Assembly (NCBI GenBank): GCA_963853835.1
Contig: OY970834.1
Location: forward strand, 26,232,365-26,296,364
DNA length: 64,000 bases
Direction of reading: 5' to 3'
Source of the DNA: Calendula officinalis
Taxonomy: Eukaryota > Streptophyta > Magnoliopsida > Asterales > Asteraceae
In this document: in pieces, positions 43,852-55,789 of the stretch
How positions within the stretch are numbered: position 1 is the first letter of the stretch
How the letters are laid out: each line of letters begins with the position of its first letter
The notes under the pieces: model-generated
What the model was told of the DNA's origin: nothing
Databases searched by the model: none
The model's input: the letters and a program-made list of their open reading frames with translations, nothing else
Translations under genes and position numbers: made by a program

Positions 43852-46800
43852 TCATAGAACTAAGATATCATCCACAACTTCATTGATCAAAGAATCAAGT
43901 AATCGTGACTCAATCTCAACCCCAATATCGAACGCTTCAACATCAAAATCTAACCATTTTTTGTAATTATTTCCACTCATATCCTTGTCAACGAGTTCAT
44001 CCACCATACTATCTTTCATATCTTCCCACTCGGTAATCTCTCGGTACACTTCTTGGGCTAATCGGGCCGGTCTTTTCACGGTTGCAAGCCCGTTAGCCCA
44101 CACCCTACACCTAGTCTCCACACACTCACTCACACAATTGAACACGAGCTCGCGCCTTAACTTAACCACTTCTTGATTCGGTCTACCAACTTCTAACCGA
44201 TCAAACACACGCGGGTTCACGATCTTTCGGGTTTTACCGATTGTGAAATCAACGAACATTTTCTCGATATCTAAAAGGATTTCCTTCACGTAATCGGGTT
44301 CCCATTTAGTAACGGGTGTGATTGAAGATGCCGAGTCTAGTAACTCGGTATCGATATCCATCGGGGTCGGGTTTTTTGAAAAAGTTGTGGTTAGTTTTTG
44401 GGCTTGGACAGAAGTTGAGCTTTGGTTGTAACTATCGTATGTATCTGAAGAGTTACAACTTTCGGTTATATAAGATGGATCGAGTACCGAGTTCGGGCTC
44501 GGTTCTCGACCGTTGAGAATTTTTCGGTATTCGTAGTCGTGAAACATTCGTTCTTGAGGATTGTTAGAAGAAAACCCGTAACTTAATTCATCTCGATTTA
44601 TTCGATCTTGGCCCTAAAATGGAATATCATATTTTAATCCTTTAAACTAAAAGAAACTTAAATAAAAAAATATGTAATCTTGTTCATGACATACCATATT
44701 GTTGTGATGCTTTTTCTTCATCAGTTCTAATGGATCATCTATAGAAAAATCGTAACTTGAATCGCGATCCTAAAAACATTTAATAATATCAGATTAGTCA
44801 TTTATAAACGACAAGAACTAAGCATAAAACAATTGTATTTCGTTTACAACATACCAGATTAGGGTTGTGTTGTTTCTTCATAAGTTCTAACGGATCATTT
44901 GTAGAAAACTGGTAACTCAAATTATCTCCGTCCTAAAAATTTTATAAAACATAAAATTAACCAAAGTTGGTTACTTTTTTAAACAATTACCCCTATAAAA
45001 AACATAAATTTTGGTCATTGCATACCTGATTATGATGTTTATTTGCGATATGTAAAGAATCGTACGAAGAAATCCCGTAACTGGAATCATCTCTATTATC
45101 ACTTTCCATTGCAGTAATATCATCTCTAATTTCACTTTCGGTTGCATTTAATGATGAATCTTGAGATACAAAAGCAGGATTACAAGTTAATTCTCTCAAT
45201 TTTTGCTCCAAAAGTGTACTCAAAGCATCACTCCCAAAGCTCAAAGATGATGAATTTAAGTTTGAATTTGAAGCGTTGGTGGTGGAATCGATTGTGTTTT
45301 TGTTTCGATTATCAGATAAAAAACCGTTGTTAGAGTCCATCGGGCGTACAATTGGAGATGTAAAAGTGAAAGAAATAACATCATTTCGGTTACTTTTATA
45401 AATTTTATCCCCAAGAATATTCTTTTCTGAATGATTATTGTTATTATTATTATGATCATTTTCTTCCATTGAACGTTTTCTTCGAGTTGTGGAATACGGT
45501 TCTTTTTTATGGCTCGTTTTCTGGGAAATTGGCTTTCTCGGTAGTTGACCGTTGTTAGAACATGAAGATTTTGGAGTTGACTTTCCACGGTCAACTAAAC
45601 TATTCTGTTTCTGATTATTTTGTTTTAAAACATTAGAAGAAATCGCATTCTTGCTTACATTTCTTTCGGTATTTGACTGAGTTTTGACCGATTGCGGTCG
45701 ATGATTCACGCCTTCACGTTTTTGAACATTAGCTTTCGCTTGAAGAGCTAACGAGATTGACTTTTTCGGTTCTGACAATTGTTGACTTTTGACGTTGACA
45801 TTGACACTCTTAGTGTTGTTTGATTCTAACGGCCTTCTAGAAGCTTCCGGAACCTTGGGTTTTCTAGTGGAATTTTCCATTTTCTCCTTCGAAACTTTGA
45901 CTCTAAACGGAACCGATGATGAAGATGATGATGTCACCAATTGTGGTGATCTAGCTAACGGTATTTTCGATGCAGCTTCCATTATATGAACCGGATTACT
46001 CGAAGAAACAAATCTCGGATTTTTAATTGGTGATAAAAGTTTATTATGTGTAATCGGGATAGATTTAGCCGATTTTGGCGGTAAAGTTTCGGTTTGAAAC
46101 TTTTCAATTGCTTTATTAATCACCATCTTCTGAGGTTTGACTTTTACAGGTCTATTCACGGGCTCCATTTGACAATCAATCGGTTCGAATTCGGGCTCAT
46201 TTCGAATATAATTAGTCGATGAATCTTTTAAAGATTGAGAATCAAAAGACGGATTTGAATACGTATCTGAAAAATTATAATTTGGTAATGAATCTAATCC
46301 CATAAGGCGTGCAACAACCCCAGGTGCTTTTGTTCCATAACCGTCTTCATCGGTTACTGAAGTTGCACAACTGTAATCACTATTTTCTTTAAGACTTAAA
46401 CCACCTATAATGTTGTCATCTTCCATCTGTAGATAACAAGAGTTGACATTGACTTTTAAGGTCAAATATGTGATTCGTAAAGTCAAAATTGAGAGTATAG
46501 GGTAATGAAGTATGTACCGTGTTGAATCGAGTAATGGGCATGTTGCCATCCATTCTCTTTGTTTGCTTTGGTTGTTCTACAAGAATTAACAAAATACAGT
46601 TAAAGAAACAAAAGTGGCAATTTTAAACACATTTACTTATAAATGGGTTGATTCAGGTTAAGTTTTATCTCTAACAACATATCATTTTATTACAAAAATT
46701 AGAAATGATATAATTTGTAATCATGTTTGACACACTAATAATTAGAAAAACATAATTTTGTTACAATAGTGTTTTCGGGTCAATTTGGCCCGAACAAAAA

Positions 46801-46979
46801 AACTACTTGTTTGACCGGTTATCTAACCCACTCATTTTGCCACCTGTACTTATAATGTAGAGTATAGAGCTCGTTGTTATTATGATACCTGGTGATTCTG
46901 ATTTGCTTGAGAATAACTTTTTGCGGGATTTTGCATTCCAATCAAACAAATGGAGAAAACCATGTTTATGAGCACCCAT
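43852..46979 (-). CDS. TRM (TON1-recruiting motif) / DUF4378 protein, six coding exons
   Basis: Minus-strand exons 46979-46889, 46576-46518, 46426-45026, 44932-44855, 44769-44695 and 44613-43852 join in phase to 821 residues. A non-coding first exon near 47780-47648 and an acceptor at 47008 are visible upstream. The N-terminus has GFLHLFDWNAKSRKKLFS. Residues 88-94 are VARLMGL (DUF3741-type). A long Ser/Asn/Lys-rich disordered middle follows. DUF4378 spans roughly 673-821 (EPDYVKEILLDIEKMF to the end). TRM proteins bind TON1/PP2A complexes at cortical microtubules and shape cell elongation; LONGIFOLIA is a member. Exons 4, 5 and the starts and ends of their neighbours encode a repeated about 25-residue unit. 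Which TRM this is cannot be settled here. Confidence 0.88.
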
Positions 46980-47647
46980 ATCTAATGTAGAATGTTAGAA
47001 TAAACAACCTGCAAATTAATGAATTTAACCAACAAAAATATGACTAAAAGCTTGTAGAAATACATTTATAATGATACTCAAAGTCTTCACCTTTGACTAC
47101 ATATACAGTCAAATTTCAACAAAACCCAAAAAAGGGATATCAATTAATCATCAAATTGAACAAATACAATTCAATATAACAAGATCTTAACTTCTAGAAA
47201 CACAGTAAAAGTCTTCACCTTTAACTTTATAATCCCAAATTAATAAACTCATACAAACAAAAACCCAGAAACAATTATACAATCGTCATTAATATGAATA
47301 AACCCAGCTCATCAAAACCAAAATCAAGACTTTAAGAAACCCAGAATACCACATAGTTCAATTTTTCACCTTTGACTTCACACTCAACAACATTTGATCA
47401 ATTAACCACATTCAACTTACAACAATCGGAACCCACAAAGGAAAAATCACAAAATTGTCAGTAGAATCAACAAGCCGTAACCAGATTCAGCAAAAACATG
47501 ATCCAAATTCCACAGAAAACACATGATCACACACAGTTACAGTATAAAATACTATCAGTTAGAACAGAAACAAGAATAATAAACAAAACCCAAAAGGGGT
47601 TATCGAGAATTCATCAAATTAAACAGGCCCTAGAAGAAAACCATTAC

Positions 47648-47780
47648 CTACAAACGAAGGGAACAAGATCAGCAAATGGGTTTCTCCATTCTAGCTCAAA
47701 GATTTGAAATTTGCAGTGATTTTGAGAGAAATTGTAACGTTATCGAAGAGAGAGAAAGTAAACCCTCAATCTTGTGTATA
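47648..47780 (-). other. Probable 5' UTR exon of the TRM gene
   Basis: On the minus strand TTTGTAG followed by GTAATGG gives a splice donor at 47647. The matching acceptor TTTGCAG lies before 47008, 29 nt upstream of the start codon. The outer boundary near 47780 is a guess. This would place a roughly 640-bp intron in the 5' UTR. Confidence 0.55.
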
Positions 47781-49190
47781 GTGATTTTTTAAGTGGTTGT
47801 TTTCATTCCAAAAGCTTTAAATGGGGGATATCAAATTAAAGGTTATTAAATAAATTGTGTTTTTTACTATTTTAATGCAATTATTTAAGGGAATTTTTTT
47901 GGATAAATAAAGAAATGAAATAATAGAAAATGACAAAAAGCTATAACGTCTCTTTAAGAGAGAGGGAGAGATTTCAAATTTACAAAAGGAGATGGTTGTT
48001 AATAGTTGGTTTCTAGTGCATCGCGGTACACGGTAACTAAATGTGCTTCATCAAATCACTGATTTACATCGTACGGTTAAGGAATTTTGACAAATCTCTA
48101 TAATGAGTCAACGCATCTTGGATCATGAATTTTGGGTCAGGCTTTTTGGGCCTAAACATTTTTTTTACACCATTCAACAATTACAATAGAATGCAAGTTC
48201 GTCACGAAAAGAAGCTATTTAATAATGGTAACTTGGTAAGTTAATAATAATCTTGTTCATATATTTTTTCTCTTTTTTTAAGTTGGGAATTCAACTTATT
48301 TTGTGAGCCGACTAATTATAAGACGATTACCCACTTTGCGGGTAGTTCAAAATCGGCATGAATGGATCTTCATGGCTAAAGGGGTAAATATTGTTTTCTA
48401 GGTTCGAACTATTTTTTCTTATCACGACCTATTAATTGATTTGTTAACATCAGTTAAGTTTATCATTTGTTGTAAGATACGAGCACAACGTTAATACGAG
48501 AGTTTATCATTTGTTATAAAGTATAGCCATTTAATGCATTTAGTTAACATTTCCTATTACTTAAAACATGTTCATAACAAGAAAATATCATTGTGTTTTC
48601 ACAAAAAAAACTTTATTATATAGCTTCAGTGAATTTTTTATTTAACAGCACCTAATCTACTTTATTTGATCACAACGGAGCTTGAACTCATGATTTTTAT
48701 GAGTTAGGGATGCAAATAACTACTCTCGTATTTTCACATTTAAAATATCGTTGTATTATTAATTAAGTTCGTCTAAAAATGACTGTGGCACATACTTAAA
48801 ATGACTTACAGGTTTTGAGTACAAAAACGGTCTTTGAATTAGGTTTAAAAAATCAAAATCAAACAACAAGAGGAAACCTGTCGAAACCCAACTCGATGAA
48901 CAACCATATTTTTAAAGCAGCTCGTGTAAGTTAGAACGCTATGGCTATGAGTTTTGTTAATATGAATTCATCGCTTACGAGACTCGTATGGGATTGTAAC
49001 AACATCCCATGCTTTGAAGAACCAACATCCTCGTTGGTCACGACTATGTTTGCCACGATTGGCGCCCTTTTTCATGTCCAAGCAAGCACTTCATAGGTCA
49101 TATCTCCAAGCTCGTTGGTCACGACAATGTTGGTTACGGTTGGCACCCCATTTCAGGTCTAATCCATCAATCTATAGGTCACCCCATTTC
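47781..49190. other. Intergenic; degraded SINE and two imperfect tandem units
   Basis: 48620-48745 resembles the minus-strand SINE family (T-run, CACCTAATCTACTTTATTTG, then a B-box complement near GGAGCTTGAACTC), but is worn. 49031-49189 contains two units of about 80-90 bp, each with CTCGTTGGTCACGAC followed by a TTGGCNCCC-like word. They sit directly against the broken start of the ORF3 copy. No gene seen. Confidence 0.55.
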
Positions 49191-51468
49191 AGACCTCGGC
49201 AACTCTTAGTGATGACTCAGAATTTGAGGAATTACTGAGAGGACCCCAGTGCCAAGAAACCACAAGGGGGCATTACTGTTTCTTCTAGGAAGAAGAGTAT
49301 GTCCAAACAACCCATTTCATCACCAAGCAGTGATGAGGGTAGAACAGAACTCATTGAATTGACGGATAGGATGGAAAACCTTAAAACCAATGTACCAGTT
49401 AGTGAGCCCGATGATCTTGCTAGAAGGAGTGAGGGCAGTATTAAACAAAAATCATTGACGGATAAGATGGAAAACCTTGAAACCACTGTACAAGATTGTC
49501 TGAAATTTTTAACAAATCAAGGGAAAACAATGACCTATATGAAGAAGCACATCAACACTATTAACAAGAGGATGAAACTATATGAGCACAGACTTGTTCA
49601 ACAAACAAAGATAATTAGAAAGCTCAGAAAGAAGGTTCCTGGTAGTGATGCTCCACCTGTTGAGATCACTAAGGGGGAGAAGGATACTATCCAAACTATG
49701 ATAGACACATCAATTGCAGCAGCAGCAACTTCTCTCCTTAATCTCAAAGAATCAACTGCTACTGAAGGTCAGTTTAATGATAAAGGCCTAGAAAACATGG
49801 ATGCTACTGATGAAGATATTACTGCTCCAGTTCAAGAACAACAACAAGAAGAAACGTCAGTAGTAACTCCTACTACTACTGATGATATAGCAGTAGTACC
49901 TCAAATTGTAACAACAAACACTACTGATGCCCTATCAGTAGTAATTCCTGAAGAAATTCCAGTAGTAACCACTTTAGCTACTACTGAAGAGGAAGATGAA
50001 GAAATTCCTGAACTTATTGAAAGAGAAAGATATGTCATCATCTCAAAACCACCAACACCTGATCAACCACTTACCATACCTGACATTGATGATAATGTGA
50101 ATTGGTTTGAAGTAGATGAATGCACACTTCCTCCACATCCCAAGATACTACCAGAAGACCAACTTAAACTGTTTTATCCAAAGTTTGAAATTCCTGGTAT
50201 CCCAGATATGAAATATTCTCCACCTCCATCTGTTATTCCAGCTTGTATTGGAAAAGGAAAAGAGATCTATGATGAAGATTATCCCAACAGAGCATTAGGT
50301 CACCACATGGTGAACAAAAATTAATCATGTCAGATCTGAAAAACAATCCAGATGGAAGGTGAAACATAAGAGATACTTAGAGAAAGTGGCTATGTATCAA
50401 GCACTTGAAGAAAAGAAAAGGGCTGTAAAAGATGTTCCTCAAATAAAAGATGTTCCACAGATAAAGGATGTTCAGATAGAAGACCAACAGGCTGAATTTA
50501 AAAGACTTAGAAAAATTGAAGAAGAACATCTAAACTGTCTTGAAGATCTGGTAGCTGAATGTAAAAGAACAAAGAGTGAACTAACAGATGATGTTTTTGA
50601 AAAGAAGACAAACATGATTGAATTTCTGAAGTCAAAAGGACATAGTACAAAATCTTTTGGCAGAATGAAGATGATCACAATAATAGATAAATATTGTACT
50701 GTCAAGAAGAAAGAATTAGCTGAACTAGAAGCAAAAGAAGAAAAAGGAAATGCTTTAATCCCAATAAGTCCAACATTAATTCAAACTGGTAGTATATCAA
50801 CTACTGGTGAAACTTCCTCTCCCCAAACAAAGAAAAGAAAAGCTCTTCCACAAGAACAGAGCATTAAAAAGAAATCAAAAACAGAGCAAATTATTCCTGT
50901 TCTTGAAGTTCCAGTTGCTCCCCTTGAAAACAATCCAATCATCAATTGGAGAGTTATGGATAATAATGTTATAGAAATTATAAAGGAAGACAAAATTGTT
51001 CAAAGATTTACTGTATGGTTACCTATGATTAGATCTTGTTCAAGAAGTGATATAATCAAACTTCTAATCATTGGAAAACCTAGAATGACAAAGAAATCAT
51101 GGAAGAAGTCTGGAGCTGGATACATTACTAAAATGATTGATGTTTCATTTTATCCAGATAACTACCCAGAAATATTTACAAACACAGAAAATGTGTATGC
51201 TTGGAATGTACTCCCTACAGTAAATATGTACTTCTTTGAAAGATCAAACAAGAATTGTGAGCTGTATTTATATGAAAAAGAATATCCACACTCTGAAGAA
51301 ACCATGTATCAGATATTCACAAACACCATGATGAAACCATATGATGCTGTAATGTTTCAAAACAAACTTAACTATTTCATCAAAAGAAACAGCAAATTCA
51401 TCATTGCTCAAAGAAAGAAACAGAATCAAAGAACTTTAGAGAAGAGAAAGAAGGAAGAAGAAGAATAA
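49191..51468 (+). pseudogene. Third ORF of Sirevirus-like element, copy B (truncated, two frameshifts)
   Basis: Homologous to the 1-3222 ORF but starts abruptly at 49191 in the middle of the protein, so the N-terminal domain is gone. A 2-base loss in a G run near 49265 and a 1-base gain in an A run near 50318 shift the frame. The visible open pieces are 49299-50324 and 50359-51468. Conserved segments include DRMENLKTNVPVSEPDDLAR, the coiled coil, the P-V-V-T-T/T-T-D part, and the C-terminal NNPIINWR and KPRMTKK blocks. The natural end, a Lys/Glu-rich tail, is preserved at 51468 and shows where the full protein would stop. Broken, so not functional. Confidence 0.88.
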
Positions 51469-51502
51469 AAGAAACTTGAGTAATTCAAAATGAATTAACA
51501 AG

Positions 51503-51515
51503 TTTAGGGGGAGAT
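51503..51515 (+). other. Polypurine tract before the shared LTR
   Basis: TTTAGGGGGAGAT immediately precedes the LTR start TGTTGG at 51516. The AGGGGGAGA core is the usual plus-strand primer form of Sireviruses. It assigns this LTR as the 3' LTR of the ORF3-bearing element to its left. Confidence 0.85.
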
Positions 51516-51985
51516 TGTTGGAATATAAAGCTTCTACTACTGATCCTGAATTACTACTGAAGAATACATTGAAATTACTACTGATCTCGAGTTACTACTG
51601 CTAAAGGCAATTACTACTGACGATCAAATTTACTACTGATGAGCGTATCTGAACAAGATCAAGTCCGAGATTTGAGTAGAGTTAGTTATGGAATGTATAT
51701 CTTTATGTAATTCAATTGTAATCGTTTCTTAGAATAACTAGGTTAATAATTTAGGCTTCAAGGACTATTATATATAGTTCCTTATGAATTGTAAACATAC
51801 GTGTATTGATCGAATGAATTAATACATTGAAGCTTTTTGTGATAAACTGTGTTCATCGTTTTTATTCTTATTCGATTCCAGTTTACATTGTTCTTAATCT
51901 AATAACATAAGTATTAATCCGCTGTAACTTCTTGTGTTAGTAGATCTGGGTTTATAATAACTTGTTTGGTTATTCGATCCTGACA
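51516..51985 (+). repeat. LTR shared by two Sirevirus-like fragments
   Basis: 470 bp from TGTTGGAATA to GATCCTGACA. It serves as 3' LTR for the ORF3 fragment (polypurine tract on its left) and as 5' LTR for the gag fragment (primer site on its right). Its U3 holds six perfect TACTACTG motifs at 51535, 51552, 51576, 51593, 51612 and 51631. It is 150 bp shorter than the copy A LTR, mainly in the motif array. Confidence 0.92.
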
Positions 51986-51987
51986 AG

Positions 51988-51999
51988 TGGTATCTGAGC
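51988..51999 (+). other. Primer-binding site, copy B
   Basis: TGGTATCTGAGC, one mismatch from the initiator Met-tRNA site TGGTATCAGAGC, two bases after the LTR end. Confidence 0.88.
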
Positions 52000-52070
52000 A
52001 AATTGGTTCTAGATCTACGAATTAAGAACAACAAAAAGTTTCATACTTTCGATCTCAAAAATTGTTAATC

Positions 52071-53711
52071 ATGTCTGATAACAATGAAAGCACTCAAGCT
52101 AACAAAATTCTCATTCTCACTCCCAACAACTTTGGGATGTGGAAAAACAGAATCAAGCAGTACATGCTTATTACTGATTATTCCATGTGGGAAGTTGTTG
52201 TTGAAGGCAATAAAACCATTCAGATTCAAGCATCAAGTTCATTGACTGAAGCAGACAAATTGAAGTGTGAGAAAGAGAAGAAGGACAGAGGAATCGAACT
52301 CAAAACTCTAAGCACTCTTTTGCTTGCCATTCCCAATGATTATCAACATCTCTTTGTTGAAACAGGCACTGGAAAAGAGGTTTGTTGGTACTAAGAGCAC
52401 CAACAGAAACATGAAGTCTGTTCTGAAACAGGACTTTGAAAACTTCAAAGGCCAGAAGAATGAAACATTATCGCAGGTCTTTGATAGGTTCAACAAGCTT
52501 ATTGGTGAACTAAATCAAGTGGGTTACAAACCAGACAATGATGATGTCAACAGAAAGTTTCTCAGGTCTTTGGGTGAAGAATGGTCTATGTATACTGTGA
52601 TATATAGACATGGAGATGCACTTGAAGAAAAAGAACTTGATGAACTCTACAATGAACTAAGAGTTTTTGAATCTGATGTAAGTACTAAAACTCCAAATCT
52701 ATCTTCAAACAATGCTGCTTTTGTGTCAAATACAGGAACAGGTCAGGAGGCTATGAAGAATGCAGGAACAGAAGATTTAGCCAGAGAATCTTTCTTCACT
52801 AGTCATGTGCATACTGCACTGATTAGTGAGGATTTAGAACAACTCAATCCTGATGAGTTAGAAGAGATGGATATTAAATGGCAGATGGCCATGCTAAGCT
52901 TAAGGACAAAGAGGTTTCTTAAAAGAACTGGAAGGCAAAATCTGTCTTACAACAAAGGTGATAGAGCTGGCTTTGACAAAACCAAGGTTAAGTGCTACAA
53001 CTGTAGCAATCTAGGTCACTTTGCCAGAGAATGTCCAAACAAAGATCAAAGATCAAGCTACAACAAGAACAGTACGTCCAACTCAACTGCCTTAGTCTCT
53101 CAAGAAGGACAAGGATATGACTGGAGCTTCCAAGCAGAAGAACATGCACAGAATCAAGCTCTTATGGCATTTACTACTGATCCTTCTACTACTGAGGTAC
53201 ATTCTAAATCTTGCACTCCTGAATGCATTAAATCATACAAAGAATTAGAAAAACTAAACAAAGAAACTCTAGAAGAGATGATTTTAAATAGAATCAGAAG
53301 AATTGAATATAATGGTTGTATAGCAGATTTAGAAAATCAAATTAAAATCTATAAAATAACTGATCAAAAGATAAAAGATGAATTGCTACAAACCACTTAT
53401 GAAAAAGAACATATTGAATTGAAATTAAAAGAAACTTTAATCAAACTTGAAGAATGTCAAATGGAACTAGAACAGAATAAATTAACCATTAAAAAGTATG
53501 AAAGAAGTTCTAAAATTATCAATGAATTAACTAGCAATCAAACTACAGAAAAGGTTATTCATGGAGTGGGGTATCATGCAGTCCCACCTCCAACAAATTT
53601 TATTCCACCACTAAAATCTAGTACAGAAAGAGTTTTAAATGATTTAAAAATTGAAAGTCAAACTGAAACTGAAACCAGTAATGAATTTAATGAATCTTCT
53701 GATGATGATCA
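52071..53711 (+). pseudogene. gag: Gag of Sirevirus-like element, copy B (frameshifted, truncated)
   Basis: ATG at 52071 starts a Gag closely related to copy A (FGMWKNRIKQYMLITDYSMW). A 23-bp deletion near 52362 shifts the frame, so the first piece ends at 52394 and homology resumes in another frame to 53711. The CCHC knuckle CYNCSNLGHFARECP, the coiled coil and the VHGVGYHAVPPP segment are present. Gag homology stops at the acidic SSDDDQ tail, where it joins directly to the LTR of another element. Two in-gag ACTACTGA words (53171-53195) are kept. Pol is absent. Confidence 0.9.
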
Positions 53712-54210
53712 AACAACTCTATATAAATCGATCTTTAGGCTCAAGAATAGTTAGTTCTTGATCTGGAATATACAACTACAAATCATAAATAATGCGGAAT
53801 TAAACAAGCAGATTTGTATTGCTAAACAAGGTTTCATCATCATCTTTATATACAATGATTACTAAAAGCCCAATTCTACATATAAATATGTAGAACGGTT
53901 TTGGTTAACAGGATCAAACGACCTTCAGGCTTAGAGTACACACACATACACGTTAAAACGTGGGTTTCAAGAACGACTAATTCTATACCTCTAGGTTTCT
54001 TTGTATACTAGAAAACCTAGAGATTTACAAGGAAAAGATAATACTAAATCTTCTTAAATCAATAAAGATACACTATATCTTTTACATTTATGATTATCTC
54101 CTAAATCTTCATTCAAATTTCGACTTTCATATCTTCAATTTAGGTCCTTGTCCTTTCCAAGTTTTGACACATCAAATCTTTAATTGAATATTATATAAAT
54201 ATTCCTAACA
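53712..54210 (-). repeat. 3' LTR of the non-autonomous element (12 bases lost)
   Basis: 499 bp, starting at AACAACTCTATATAAATCG on the plus strand and ending TATTCCTAACA. The partner LTR has 12 further bases (TGTTGAGTTTAG) at this end. Confidence 0.93.
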
Positions 54211-54894
54211 ATCTTCCCCTATTTGATTTGACAAAACTTGTAGAATTAGCTTGGAATCTTCTAGTCTCTTCCTCTTTTTGACATAATCAAATAAATCCGA
54301 GAAACTTGAACTTCCCCTTGAATGATCAACACTTTTTCTTCCCCTAAAAGTGTGATATCATTCTTGTGTTCTTCAAGGCTATATCAATTACATTGAAAAC
54401 CAACTATCTTCTATTTGAAGTTGAAGTAGAAACTCAAACTATGCATCACATTCCGTCTATCTATAGTAATCAGTAACGTCATAATCTTGTATGAAGGACA
54501 TCTTGGTCTTCAACAGATCTTTTCGTTAAGATTCTATTGAATTGCAGTTACATCTTTACATAACATCTTATGTAGTAAGACTTTCAACTTCTTCTTCAAA
54601 TAAAATATAATCACTCTTCTTCTATAATCAACTAATGAAGATCAAATATGTAACAAATAAAATCATCTTCTTTTATCTTCATCAAACCTTCAACCTGTGT
54701 GTGTGAATAATGTGATTCGTTTCACATCGATATCACAAGTTATTTTTATTCTCTTTTTATCAAGAATAAAAATTAACAAGTGATTAACCAAATACAATCA
54801 ATAAACCGTAATATGGAATGAACATGGTGTGTGTCATGTTTTCCAAAATATGATGTATCGGTTTTTTAGGAAGAAATCATTAGCAAAACTTCTT

Positions 54895-55175
54895 CTTCAT
54901 TACTGATCAGTAACAAAAAAATTCTTCTGTTTAGTACTGATCAGTAACAACTTCGGAACACTACTTTCTTCATTTACTACTGATCAGTAATAATATTCAA
55001 TAAGCTAATTTCCCCATTTACTACTGATCGGTAGGAATTTTTATGGATCAGTAGTAACTAGCCAACCAGTAGTAACCGTAATACCATTAATAATTTTGCA
55101 CTTCTTAGTACTGCTGATCATTCATTGTTACTACTGATCAGTAGTATGAATCAGTAGTAAAAAGGCAGTAATAGA
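54895..55175 (-). repeat. TACTACTG/CAGTAGTA array in the non-autonomous element
   Basis: Perfect motifs at 54975, 55019, 55049, 55067, 55129, 55139 and 55152, in both orientations, often as halves of TACTGATCAGTA palindromes. 55129-55146 is the perfect 18-bp palindrome TACTACTGATCAGTAGTA. Degenerate versions lie at 54901 and 54935. The array sits in the untranslated leader side of the interior. Confidence 0.9.
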
Positions 55176-55789
55176 TAAGCAATAAATATCGTCTCTGCCA
55201 ATCAATTCATGCGACCCCATCATTTTAGCTTAGAATTGAATCCCGGATAGACAAATATTGTAACTACCTGATGGGCTTATGACAAAAGGGCAGCCCATCT
55301 ATTGACTTACGGATTAAAATTGATCGATTGAAGCCAAGACTAGCACCATTCTCTTTTGACATCCAACAATTAACAAACAAATAAACTTGCAAAAGTAAAT
55401 GTAGTTGGCGGTGGGTCCACTTGGTTTTAGAAATTTACATATTTATGAAGATTTTGTAAAATATCTTTTAAATCTTGATTTAAATTTAGCATATTATTAC
55501 GCTAAAATTCGATCCATGCGTGAAGAATGGAGATTCGTTGCCCTTTTCCATTTTTTTAATTGAATTTCTACTCTTCTGTCTATTTCTTCATGATCGCAAG
55601 AAGCACGCAAATAGGCAAGAGAAAACCAAATTTCTTTTATATATATAATGAACACCAATATTTATTATGCATGACTAACCTTTGATCCATTGTCTTCATA
55701 AAAGTGACGATAAATGTTGATTTACTTCAGAATCATTGACAAATTCTTGTTTCATTCCAGATCTTGAGCCACCTTGCTCTGATACCACA

